Below are positions 37,001 through 48,900 of a stretch of 64,000 nt of DNA, piece after piece (position 1 is the first letter of the stretch; every line of letters begins with the position of its first letter). A model generated the notes under the pieces. It was not told where the DNA came from, did not search any database, and saw only the letters and a list, made by a program, of their open reading frames with translations. The position numbers and the translations under genes are program-made. Source of the stretch: Dipylidium caninum (taxonomy: Eukaryota > Platyhelminthes > Cestoda > Cyclophyllidea > Dipylidiidae); contig QEYB01001046.1 in assembly GCA_017562135.1 (NCBI GenBank), positions 620,001 to 684,000 of the forward strand. Direction: 5' to 3'.

Positions 37001-39037
37001 ATAAGAACATGAACGTCAGTAGAAGAATACGATCTAAGAAAAAAACAAACAACAAATGGGGACGTTTGGAAACGCAGAAAATGAGTTGTCAACACTTCTA
37101 ATTAATCAAAGAATTTAGAGGTGATCTTATTTCCCAAGAATCTCAATTCAGACAAAGTTGGAGAGCAGACTTCTTTGTTCCACATGCAATAACGGCGCAA
37201 ATTGTGGATAATTCTCAAAAAAGTATATTGAATAATTGCTTAAATTAACTGGTATGACTATAAAGTCACCCAAGGGTAGAAACTTGAGTAATTTAGTCAA
37301 ATATGTTTAATTCTCCCTAGTCTTAGCGGAATCTGAATGAAGGTGGCTGTTGGGATAAAAGTCATTACTTTGAGAGCACAAAAGTTATTCGCTAACATGT
37401 TCCTAAAATTTTCGTTAATTCGCTCAGTGGTTATACGGTAAACTAACAGAAATATCAAAAGTTCACCCCATCTTCCCCCGATGTAATGTATACTATTTAC
37501 ATTACATAGGTTTGAGAAGCATTAAGGGAAAACCAGTAGACGTCAATTTACGGCAGTTGAACAAAACAGCCTAAAGTTAATTTTAAAACATTAAACTTCA
37601 CTCAATTGGTATGCACAATGGTATTCGTTAGATAACGTAGTTCACTCATGTTAGGTGCCATTTATTAATAAGACGGAGAATGGTAAAAAAAAACAATCAA
37701 ACGCTTGCACATATTTATCTGAAGTAATTCTTCAAAAAGCCAATTAACGAATAGGTGCAAATAAAAAGTGCCTTCCGAATAGCCGAAAACGATTAAGATT
37801 GATGAACGAGAAAAGTTAGAGAAAAGCGTTAAGAGGGGAACATTTTAAAATTCCAACTTCACCTTCGCAAGTTCTCATTTCTTCATTGCTCAGTACTCAC
37901 TAATCTATACATTAAGTAAAAGGAAGGCTTGAGACTTGCAACGACCGTTTCAGGGGCTGAAGAAACGCCACTAAGATGTTATAATCTGAATTAACTGCAA
38001 TATGGCTGAAAAAGCAGTCAGTGGGATGCCGATGTGTAGGTGTCCAGATGGGTTTTGCTTACGTGGCCAATTAGCCGGAATAAATTAACGGCAACAACGT
38101 TGATCACTGACTGTATGCAGGAAGCTCGGGTGCACAGGTCTTAAGACTTAACAAGTAATCACTCTCAGCGATAAGAGCAATAAAGAAAGGTGGAAGTAAG
38201 TACCTGAAGTATGATTCATCCAACAGTACACTCCCGCCACCGTTGTTCTACAAAGATATGAATAAAAATGAGTTTCAATACACGCGACAAGTTTTATCTC
38301 AAGCAACTAGGGGCACGAATGTGGTCAGCAACTAACAATGCCAGATTTTAATTATTTGTCTGTGAAGAATAAAACATTGTGAAGAGCACAGCATCAAACG
38401 TTCACGAAAACCAATTCATCAACTTACTCCCGACGAAACTTCCTTCGCAAGCTTAGACCTCTTTCTCGTAAGTGCCTATGAAGGAGTAGAAATAGATTCC
38501 AATACTCGTTAACCCTCCTAAATGCGCTTAGACATAATTAAGCAATAAGTTGTCATAAAATAGAAAAGCTTAATGAAAGAATGGTGGTTATGGAACACCT
38601 AAATCGATTAATCGCAAAAATTACCTAACATCAGTTCGAGGTCTTAATAAAGCAAAAGTTATGGTTGTGATGTGAAATAGCGTATTTCCCTATCAATTGG
38701 AACAAATTTTCCGAAATATTAAACCAATATTGCATTTCAAACAAACTAATTACAAGGAGAATAAATGAAAGTCATTACAAATATTCCATGACTTAGCGGC
38801 GCGTAGAAGTCTACAAAATTTAGCAAGCATCCATAATTGAAGAAAAAGAGAACATTATATTTATTACCAATTAAAGCAATAGAAAATAGATAATGAGAAG
38901 GAAAGCAAGAAAAACAGCCGCATTTCTGTGACCTCATCACAGGGAGCTCTATCGGTAGATGGGGTAAGTAAGGAGAGAAAATAAGGCTGCGGTATATATG
39001 CCAGCGAAAAGGATCAGATAAATGCTTGAAATCCTGA
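34042..39037. other. 5 kb unresolved region with scattered exon-like pieces on the minus strand
   Basis: No family is recognised. Several minus-strand pieces look like exons with good splice sites: 38475-38428 (LTRKRSKLAKEVSSG), 38247-38204 (NNGGGSVLLDESYF), 37033-36968 (STDVHVLMLSDKIRTLTF) and a short frame at 35047-34922 (KKYLGLSIPDAFARDFPLED, ending in TAA). The first two join in phase, but I could not chain all pieces without a frame break, so a whole gene is not claimed. They might be N-terminal exons of the methyltransferase or a separate gene. Confidence 0.35.
38860..38865 (-). promoter_or_regulatory. AATAAA polyadenylation signal of the ADAP gene
   Basis: TTTATT on the plus strand reads AATAAA on the minus strand, 173 nt beyond the stop of the ArfGAP gene. 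Confidence 0.45.
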
Positions 39038-40223
39038 TCATTTCCGTCTGTTGAAAATGGACGCCGCCTCTTTGGTCTCAAGGAGTGTTACGGGACGTTC
39101 AATAATAGCGGATATGACACCCATCCACTCTCCACGTTCTTCTTCGGAGGCGGCACAGAAAACAAAAGAGCGGTCAGGTGTAGTCAACGTGATAGGGAAA
39201 TCTGTGGGCAATTTTTTCCACGAATCCGGGGCCTTAGCCTCTACTGAATAGCCGTCTGAGGAGGCACCAATGAATATCTCTCCCTTAGGAAAAGCTGACT
39301 GTGGTGTGGAAGTGTAAAGAAGCCAACGTTTAGCCAGCATTACCCATCGACGTCGGAATTGATAGCTAGCTTCCGGACCACTTTTCAATAACCAACCGAC
39401 TTTCTGCAGGTCAAAGGTTAGATAAGACACAATAACTTCTATCGGAACCTCTCGACCTGTCCCTGAAAAGTGCAGCCGTAAGCGCTGATACTTACACAAC
39501 CGCAAGGTGTTATACCAATTGAGGATTTCACGACTGTCCTCGCTACGGACAAAAATATGACGGGTCGAATGTGCTTGCACGAATTGAATCAGAGCCGTGT
39601 TTGGCGGAACTTCAAAGGCTTGAGAATCCACAAAAGTCATGTTGCATCTCTCAACATCAATACGTTCTTTGGGTTCGGTGTCTGTCAACTTTACGAAGTA
39701 CTTGAAGGTGTTTGTAGTGGAATTAATCTCAAAGAGACGAGGAGCAAATTGAGCAGAATCCCTCATTTTCTTGAGCAGTTGCCCACTCTTAGTGCTGTTA
39801 GAAAATCCAACCTGAAGACCTTGAGCAGTTGCACCTTTACTAAATACGCGTTTGATGTATTTATAATGTACGAAGACTTCACGAAAGAACGCCGGACACG
39901 TTGGACCGGGCCAAGGACGTCTGTAGAAGACGGGCAACTCGGCTTCAAACTCCTTGTTGACTTGACGATTACCTTTGCCCTCGACAAGAAGTGTTTTCAA
40001 TTCCGCTTCGGTTGCAGAGTACAGAGAGGCTAGTGACCTCCATCCCGCCCCCAATTTAACATGAGCCTCTAATTGGAATATAGGATATATTATAATAAAA
40101 CATACCTGTACATTCCTTACAGACGAATACGGAGTAGTCTGTAGAAAGACCAAGGATGGACGTTGACGTACAGTCAGCACAAATACTGTTATTATTTTCC
40201 TTAAGAATAACATCAATTGGCAT
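39038..40223 (-). CDS. ADAP1: ArfGAP with dual PH domains (ADAP / centaurin-alpha), with a degenerate ArfGAP finger
   Basis: ADAPs bind phosphoinositides through two PH domains and act on Arf6. Two exons (40223-40106 and 40068-39038) are separated by a 37-nt intron and encode 382 aa (human ADAP1 374). The zinc finger is C15-x2-C18-x16-C35-x2-C38, correct in spacing. PH1 runs from about residue 130 (matching MTF, HIFVRSEDSREILNWYN). PH2 starts near GWLLKSGPEASYQFRRRWVM and includes GEIFIGASSDGYSV and ITLTTPDRSFVFCAASEEER, close to human GEVFIGSKESGYTV and TPDRKFLFACETES. The catalytic arginine of CxGxHRxLG is replaced: the sequence is CTEAHVKLG. An AG acceptor just before the ATG leaves room for an additional 5' exon. 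Confidence 0.92.
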
Positions 40224-42616
40224 TGCTGAAGGAGATGAGATACACACATTATTAAGCACAGTTGAGATTGATGTAAAATGTTGTAAAAAAGCGGGAATTA
40301 GGAGGTAAAAGGAAACAACTGCATGAGGACACAGAGTCATAGAAAGGGTAAAGTGGACCCACCAGTTTCCTTTCCTAACTTCAACATTATAAAGACCTTA
40401 AGATGGTAAGAAAAACCGATAAGTAAATATCGGATCGAAAACTGGAAAGTCTTTGTCAAGATAGTGTGTACTAATATTGTATAAGGTAACTGATTTATAC
40501 GAAATATTTAGCTATTTTTAGCTAACAAGCCTGACAAATGTTGAGTAATGGACGACTCCCATGCCCTAGCAATGAAAACACATGTTGGACCGTATAGCGA
40601 TATTACAAACAAAGGAGAAAAGTGTTGATTATGTAAATGGTAACATTTTTGACACGATTGTAATCAAAATAGTTTTGTGCTACTGCGGAGGAAGTGGGGA
40701 AGTATCTGCCATGCGCCCTCAAACTAGTGTATATTCAATTTCACATCTAGATACCCAGCCCAATTGGTTAAAATATCTATATTATAAAAGGATTACGAAA
40801 CACCAACACAATCCACACCTCGTGCAAATCATGCGCATATGAAGAGAGGGCAAATGACCTTAACGTGGAAGACCTTCAAACCGATTTAAACTAGGTGCTC
40901 GAACAGCAGTGAAACAGAAATATTCTATGAATCCTGGGTCAAAATAAAACCTGGCCGACGGATTGTGTTTCAAAGGACATATGTAGCGTAACTAAGTGTT
41001 TGCAGACTAAGATGTGCTTTTGTTTGAAGATTACCTGGATAATCTGACTTAGCGATGAGTGCTAGGATAGCATATAGTCGTCAAACACGTGAACTATTGG
41101 AACAGAGCATGACTTCAGAGTAACGTGCTTACCTCTAGAAAGCCCAATTAAAATCGTAGAGCAGAATACGAGCTGCGAAGCCGACGCACGGCGAGGATAA
41201 AATAGTGGACACTAATGTATTGTGAATATCTTTCAAATTTTTTTGCATAACCTTCACCGTTTATCGTTGGAAAAGGTTAATTCCTGGTAGTGTGCTGTGA
41301 AATAACCACACAGATGCGGTACTCTTCTATTCGGTCTTTATGAGATTGTCAACAATTTATGTCTATTTTTTCGAAATGCCATATTACAAGCACAAATAGA
41401 AGAATATGTGCTATTTCGCCTGTTATTTGAGCTTTTCTTAAATGTAAGTACATTTTTGTCAAGCTGTTCGTGGATCGACTCTTAAATTAATACGTATCAA
41501 TAATAAGTATATAATGATGACCGTCAAAATCTCCACCAAGATGTGTTCAAAAACATTCGTAATAAGATATGAGGCCGTATGCTTAACTGCAATTTCATAT
41601 TCGATTTTTATGATATGCAAACAAAACCTCTTAAATGACGTTGTTTTTCTCTCAACTCTTCATGGATTCTTACTCTGAAGAAAAAATTGACCTTCATCAA
41701 AAGCCCCTATAAGTACATGATTTTTATCATTCCTCAGTGCTTGACTAACCTCAAACACAAGTACAGATATCACTCATACAAATTATTTTGAAGAACAGGA
41801 GCAATCAACAGGCTAAATTTCAACATTTATGTGTGTCATAGTCCTTGATAAGGCGTACAGTGGAATTTCACAGATTTCAATAGCGAAAGTAAACTTTTGG
41901 TAGCTATGTTTAAGTGGGGAAACTCAGAACTGTATACAACTCGTGAAATTAGCCTAAAGCAAACATATGCTATACAATAACTAAAGCAAAAGCTATAATT
42001 ATAAAAATGGTTTCATCCACTGTTCATAGTTGGTGGTAAAAATAGAAGCATTGTCGTTAAACTCCAGCTTGAATGAGGATCAGGGAAGACTTCGGCAAAT
42101 TAATTGGATCCTTCCAGGCTGCAGCTTAGTCCCCACACTATGATATGTGCTTGCACAGTTTAAAATTATGCTATATCTGTGATATGTATGTATGTGTTTT
42201 AAAACGGAACATGGTTTATAACTGCTGTGCCATACATTCCGTTTGTTGTACATCAAAGTATCTCAATGAAATATCAGTTCAATAACGCCTCAGAGATTTC
42301 ACTTAAAGTGCTTTTTATGACGAATCCATTTGGTGCTTTATACGCTGCCGAAAGGCCTGGCGCGTCCATTGAGTTGTTATTGTACGTGTTTTATAAAAAG
42401 AGTATTTTAAGCGGGAAAACGAATATACCACTGGAGAATACTAACATTTTACAGACACGACATATTTTGCAAAGTGTGTGACCAGGTTCGCACTTTCTCT
42501 CGATCAAAACTTTGTTTTAGAAACGTTTGTTCTATATTCGGGCAAGAGTTTCCTTGCCGTCAATCCAACCACTCATTTCATAAACAGTTACCACATCTTA
42601 TATTGGGTTTGTAACC
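40224..42616. other. Divergent spacer between ADAP and the zinc-finger gene
   Basis: AT-rich, many stops in all frames and no exon-like piece that I trust. It should hold the promoters of both flanking genes, which are transcribed away from each other. Confidence 0.5.
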
Positions 42617-44227
42617 ATGCCTAACCCTTGGGAGGCTTTGTGCAAAGAACTTTCATCCGGACCAACTCGTTCATGTAAGGTGCCCAATTTTCCTGATACG
42701 TTGTAGTATCCCCGCTTCCTTGCTTCAATTCTGTAAAGATTGATGGTATCTACCTCGCCACTTAAAATCATTGATTCTTAGGTCTGACTTCTGTAAAATT
42801 GGGCTTCATTCCTGACGAAAGGCTACTCGCATGTCGTACTTGTGGAGTCATGTTTCTTCGTGACAAGGCGTTGTCCCATTATGGTTCGCTTTTGTCCATA
42901 ATTTTAAGCCTTATGTGTAGATGCATTTCACGAATGTTCATTAAAGAACGCGTCTAAGCCGGATTTGTTACCCTATCACGCTATTAGCTTATGCCAAAAG
43001 TTGTACGAGGCCTCACAACTCCAAGAAAAAGTTACAAACAAACGCCTAAAATCGGATTCGATTCGGAAATCTAAGTCTCTTCGGAACTTATCACACGTCA
43101 ATCATTTTGATAACAACTCTGTTCCGAGTACTTCAGAACATCAGCGTAAACGCGTCAAACTAAAGCCTCAGGGTTTAAATCATTCCACCATAGTTTGCGC
43201 GTCGCTCGAACGAGACAAATTCTCTTCTTCGTCAAGCTATGATCGCCTTTCTTCTGGAGAAGTTAATAGTCCTGGTTCCGGCACAGAATCGTCTAGCTCA
43301 GCGCCATCAAAACTGATTGAAAATCCCCCAGATCCACCTAGTGGATTTCCTCGAAAGGGTCTGATGGAGATTCTCCAGGAAGAATCAGCATCGTCAACTT
43401 CAAAAACACGCCGCATATGCGGAGGTCTTACCAAGCCATTGCCTCCGCATCAGTTAAATCTTTCTGTTAGCGCCCTAGTTAATTCCCACTCTCATTCCTA
43501 TCCATCAAGTCCTGCTTCTCCGCATATTTGTGAACGGAAGGAGGCTACATACGTACCTTCTAACGTTCATTCCACTAGGAAGCAAATATCTGTGAAAACC
43601 ATGCAGTCCGACCACGTGGAAACATCAAGCGTTCGTACCACTAACCAGCCAACTAATGATCCGCAAGCGACTACTCGGATAAGATCTCAATTTGATTCCT
43701 ATATGCCTCATCCAATGTCTTTCAAGCAGCAACGTGTAGTGCGGCAACCGCCTCCTCTTTCTATTGAATCGGTTGAAACCATAGGTTTAGTTCCCGGTGG
43801 TAGCCCAAACATTGACACCAAAATTTCTCAAGGTTGCATACCTAGCGGCGAGCCGGCCGCGGCTGTATTTCATTTGGAGCAAGAGAGTCGGATGCAAGTC
43901 GGGGTGCCGCAGTTAATGAGAGCTAACCGTCTTCCACGAAATGGATCCTATGTCAATTTACCTGATTATTTGCATGTAACATCAGCTGAACAGTCCTGGG
44001 ACGCTCAAGAGTTTTCAAGTACTTCCAATACCTGGCCAAGAAATTCTATATCGATAACAGGAGCAAATTATTACAGCTCCTTTGCAGATGTTGAACCGAC
44101 CCGCGCTCAACAGACTGGAAAACCGTCGTTTAACTCGAACTTGGCTATGTATGACCAGGCCTCACGAAATTCTTCCGATCCGTCCATGAGGTATCCACAT
44201 TGTGTGCCGGATAGATCAATGGACTGA
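42617..44227 (+). CDS. Single-C2H2 zinc-finger protein with a long disordered tail, unknown family
   Basis: I do not recognise the family. The exons are 42617-42674 (ATG, with an in-frame TAA upstream at 42581), 42782-42883 and 42921-44227. Phases fit, giving 488 aa. The N-terminus MPNPWEALCKELSSGP leads into a single C2H2 finger, CRTCGVMFLRDKALSHYDAF plus H (C-x2-C-x12-H-x4-H), which is completed only when the 37-nt intron 42884-42920 is removed. After a conserved-looking LLPYHAISLCQKLYEASQLQ comes a basic patch (RKRVKLKP) and some 350 residues rich in Ser, Pro, Thr and Asn, without repeats. A nuclear role is likely from the finger and basic patch. The stop at 44227 may be bypassed by splicing into the downstream exons at 45.9-55.8 kb. 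Confidence 0.62.
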
Positions 44228-45913
44228 CCTCTGGTCGTTTACACAGACAACTTTTTCAAAATGGTAATATTCTGCTTATATGTTTGATCTATCCCCTTAG
44301 ATAACATGATAAACTCTCTTACTCAGTGTGGATGTGTAGAAATGGGCGACTTGCGTTGTAAGAACTCGATTCTCTGTACAGTAAGTTCTAGCACTTTTGT
44401 CTTAACAGGGACGGGCATACCAAAACGGAAATCCTGGTCCATTACTTCATTTCCAATCGTATCAAACCTTGGCTTTACCTCATATTTGCAAACTACTTTA
44501 AAACTGAACCGGTCACTTGCCGCGGATTACATCCTATCTTACTTTTTCATCAGCCTAGACTATTCTTATTTGTCAAAGTGTTGAGTAGCACAATTGATCA
44601 AAGACTTAAAAAGTCTAGGTCGGTATCTTTTTCCTTAGAGCAAGTCCAAAGAAGAGGCATGATTGAAACATAAATCGACTTTTGATAAATCCGTTCAGTG
44701 TTTCCCGGTTGTCTTAGACCGTGATATTAATATTATAATCTACTAAATAAGTTTATTTTTCCGTTATGATTTGCGTAGCAAATGTACTTATAAGCTAAAT
44801 CCTAGGTCTACCTCAGAATTTTATTTATTTATGATCAGCGACAACAGCAATAGATCTTGCTTTATTTAACGACGATTTTTGTTTTGTTTTCATTGATCTC
44901 GCTACTTTATTCGACTAGTACTGTATTCCATGATTGCTTACTATACCATAATTCTGAGCGAAAAGTGTATTTTAAGTTGTTTTCAGAGTACGTTACGGTT
45001 TTGTAAATTAAAACTTCCATGCCCAATGGAAGTCTCATTTTAACTCGCTTATCTTGTGGTTTTTGTCTCAAGTATTACGCTAAGGTTATCCTCTTTATTC
45101 GTAATAAACGTTATATTATTCCTAATAACTCGTTGAAAAATGTTGATAATGTGGAAATACTTCATTCGTTGGTACTGGTTTGTTCCTTTCTAACAACTAC
45201 TTAAGCAATTAGAGTATGGCAATTGTTCGTCCCCACCAAGTTGATGTGTATATCTCTTTTTTTGAAATTGATCGTTTCCTGCCCACATATCAACTACGAA
45301 AGATTTCCATACATTCAAGCAATGTGATTTAGCACTTTCTTACTTTATTTAACTACTGAATTCCTTCAGACCAGGTGATGCCTTTATTGCGGAATAAACA
45401 ACTTTTGATTTTTTGTGCTCCATTTGCGACTGCCAATTTCTTGTCATTTTTTTATGTACTATTAAATTTCATTTTTGACGCAAAAACATATGTTTACTAG
45501 TTTTGTAAAATGCCTGGTTCATTAGGGTAAGAAAGAGGGATTTCCTTAATCGTTACCTTAGCGATTAATGCATTAGTAGCCTACTATCTTGACTACAATT
45601 TTTGTGTATTTGTTATTTATTAAAGTGTTACTCTCTTCGTTTATCTGGTCGAGTAGAGGACATAGTGTAGTTTTCATACCTTTTCCGTTGTATTTGTCAA
45701 AATGGATATTAGCTTTCTGTCTTGCTACTGTGCTTCGATAAGGTATAGGTAGCACTATTGTTTCACAAAACGTTGATGGTTAGGTGTCGGTTCTTTTTGG
45801 AAGGGACATTTTGACAAGGCCTAGTACTACTTGAAATTACATTTCGGGTTTTATTTGTCAGTGATTTTCTTTTTCACCTCAAATCCTCACTAAATCTCAT
45901 TTCATCTTCTTAG
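44228..45913. other. Spacer or intron between the zinc-finger exons and the next exons
   Basis: If the zinc-finger gene ends at 44227 this contains its 3' UTR (AATAAA at 45103-45108). If it continues, this is an intron. One in-phase candidate exon is 44409-44459 (GIPKRKSWSITSFPI), after TTAACAG and before GTATCA. Confidence 0.35.
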
Positions 45914-48900
45914 ACTCACACATTGGACGAGAAGAGACGGGTACCACGATCTCGTGATTTGAAAGTCTTAATCCATGAGGCGCGACTACAACAACAATTG
46001 ATGCGGTGAGCATAAATATCCCAAATCGGTTCACGTACTGCTTATATCTTGGAAAAGCAACAAAGGCAGGGAGATTTTCAATTACAGTTTAAACTAACTG
46101 TGGTTGTTACTTAATAAAGATAGAGCGATTTGCTTCTTTAAGTAGTAACAAATTATAAGCCGGTCGTTTAATTCTTTTAATGAATAGCGGTTTTCATATG
46201 TTTACTTCAATTACTTCTCTTCAGTCTTGATGTATGTGAATCTTTGTGCTGTAATTCACAGGGCTTGGAACCCAGATATGACAACTAGCGTCTGACCCAA
46301 TTTTCGGGGGTTGTTAATTTTTCTACCTGTATTACACCATTCTTTACTCTCTAAATCCCTTTCTCCGCTACCCCCAATATTTCCACTACATCTTTTCACC
46401 CAACTTTTGATTTTGTCTTTCAGTGATGTCTTTACCATTCCTTTGTAGTCGAGATCTGGTTAACCTCACTTTATTAACCAAAAGTTTTCATTATTGTTTT
46501 TTCGTCCAATCCTGGGGAAATGAGCTATTTTATTCCTTTACAATTCAACTCTATTTTTGTGGGTTATGGTTAATTTATTCCTCCCTTTTATTCTGGACTG
46601 CATTTCATCTTCCTGACCGACCATTGGGCAAGCGGACCTTAATATCTTCGTGGTCCACCCCAAATAATCACACAAATTGGCGACGGTAGCGCTGCAGAAT
46701 CTTAATTTGTCTATTTCTTCTCAAAAGCGATTTCTTTCATGTCCACCTTTGCTCACAGTGCGTTTCACCGACTTTTCGTAAAGACCTCCTCTCGAGGCAC
46801 ATATAGCCATGTATAAGCGTTTTGTTTATTGTAGATTATTTCACTCTCGTATTACATTTTTTCAGCCGCTAATTAAATCGCTTTTTGGGATAACTCCGCC
46901 CCAGATCTTATTTGATGACTATATGTTCCCAAGTTATTCGATAGAAAAAAAAGTTTTGTACATCGTCCAATAGTTTATTTTATCTTAAAACAAATAACTC
47001 ATATGGGTTACGCGATCTGTCGATGATTGGAGGAAAACGTTGCTTCCACTTTTGGCACACAAACCATCCTAGCGCAATTTTGATGAAGTCGTCCTTACTC
47101 TGCCTTCATTGTTTAGCATACTGAATCATCTAGGCGAGTGTCCTTTGTCCACTGAGTGATGACATCCCCTTGGTTTATTCTTTTTTTGCATGGTCTCTTG
47201 TAGCATCTATCCATGTGGTGTAGGTAATTATATCATTTGCAGTGATCTACTTGCTATTTATGCTTTCATCCAATGTACTATCGAGACAATGTTTTTTTTG
47301 CGTGTGTCATGTAAAATGCTAACAACCAGATAATGTCATTTGGCTGTGTTCTCCTGAGCCAAATTCGGAAACTCTGTCGTCGCCTTATCGATGTACTGTA
47401 TCCATGCTTCGTTCTTTGTTACTAAATTTAACTCCGTATGTGTACTTTCGTGCACAGGGTAGAGTGACCACTCCTTTTTTACGTGGCGGGAACGACAGTT
47501 TTCATATGGTCTACTTTCTAGTTCAAGGTTTTTTATAAAGCAAATCCTTACTTATAATTTCTATTTGACGTCTAGTTGAAAAAACGTCTTCTTTCTATCG
47601 TCTGAATACTTCCAATTGTTTGAGAACAGATAAACTACTTGAGGTACCTTCTTTAAAAACTGGTCATCATCTGCTCTTGAACGATTTCATGGTTATGATT
47701 GACTGGCAGTGATTGCTCCATCGCATTTTGGAATTAATCGCGTACGATTTGGATTTAGATCATTTGCACGACGTGTTTATTTGCGAGGATTTGGATGCAT
47801 TTCTGAGCGGACTAGATGGCTGTTGTCTTTAATGGCGTTCGGTTTACCTTAACCGTGACTGAAAATTTCTCGAGTTCTGGTAAAATCTAAGATACGTACT
47901 TTTACTCTTCGTTGACTGTAATTTTTAAGTTTTGATTGGGTAGATATTAACTCTGAACCGTTAGCTATTCTAGATTTAAAGGAATCATGTTATTGCCTTG
48001 TTAAAATTTCCTTAATCTTTACAACCTTACAGTTAGATAATCAGTTCTATTCGCTTCTCTTTTTCTAATGATCTTATCTTTCTTAGTACTTCAATATTTA
48101 CCTTTAACGATTGCGTCCCCTTTCGACTAGTCAGTCATAGTCACTCGAAATATACATGACAAATGTCGGCACTTTGTTGTGCTTACTAACGGTTCTCCTT
48201 TATTTCATCTTGCGAATCAACTTCGGATAGGTAAATCCACTGACATGATACCAGTTTCACTCTTAATTTGTCCTTTAATCCAATAAGATACATCCATGTC
48301 TTCAAAGGAAGCTAGTTTCTTAATTTTTTTAATGCAATTCTTTGTAATGACCATATCTGCGCACAAGGTTTATTCTGTGAAGCTTGTTTGGCTACAATAT
48401 ACGTATTTACTTCTTCACTTGGACTATTATTTTCTGCTTATTTGCCTTCGCTTTGTTTGTTTTTGATCTATTGAGATATTTAGGCTGGTTTCATCTCCTT
48501 TCATTTGCTTATCGCTTATACTTTATCGTTCCTTGATCTCTTTTTTGAATGTAGTGTGACTTTGCACTGCTTACTGTTAATAAACTCTTTCAATATCCTA
48601 TTGCTTCAATTTGTGGAGACCTTGTCCATGCGATAAATCTTCCATGACATTTGCTCTCAAGTCATTTGAGACTTGTAAGTTTAAGACGGACGTTTTTGAT
48701 GCCTCTTTTCGCTGAGATTTGTGAGTTCCTTACCTTTACCTCCGGTGACTCACTTAATTTTCCCACCTCCAAGACAAAGCGCTACGATGACCGATAGGGA
48801 GTTGTTATAGGCCGTTTTCCGACTTGAGTGTCGAAAAATCATCGAGTATGCGCCATTTTGGGGCTGACTATTGAGTTGTTTTTCTGCTGCAGAAATGATT

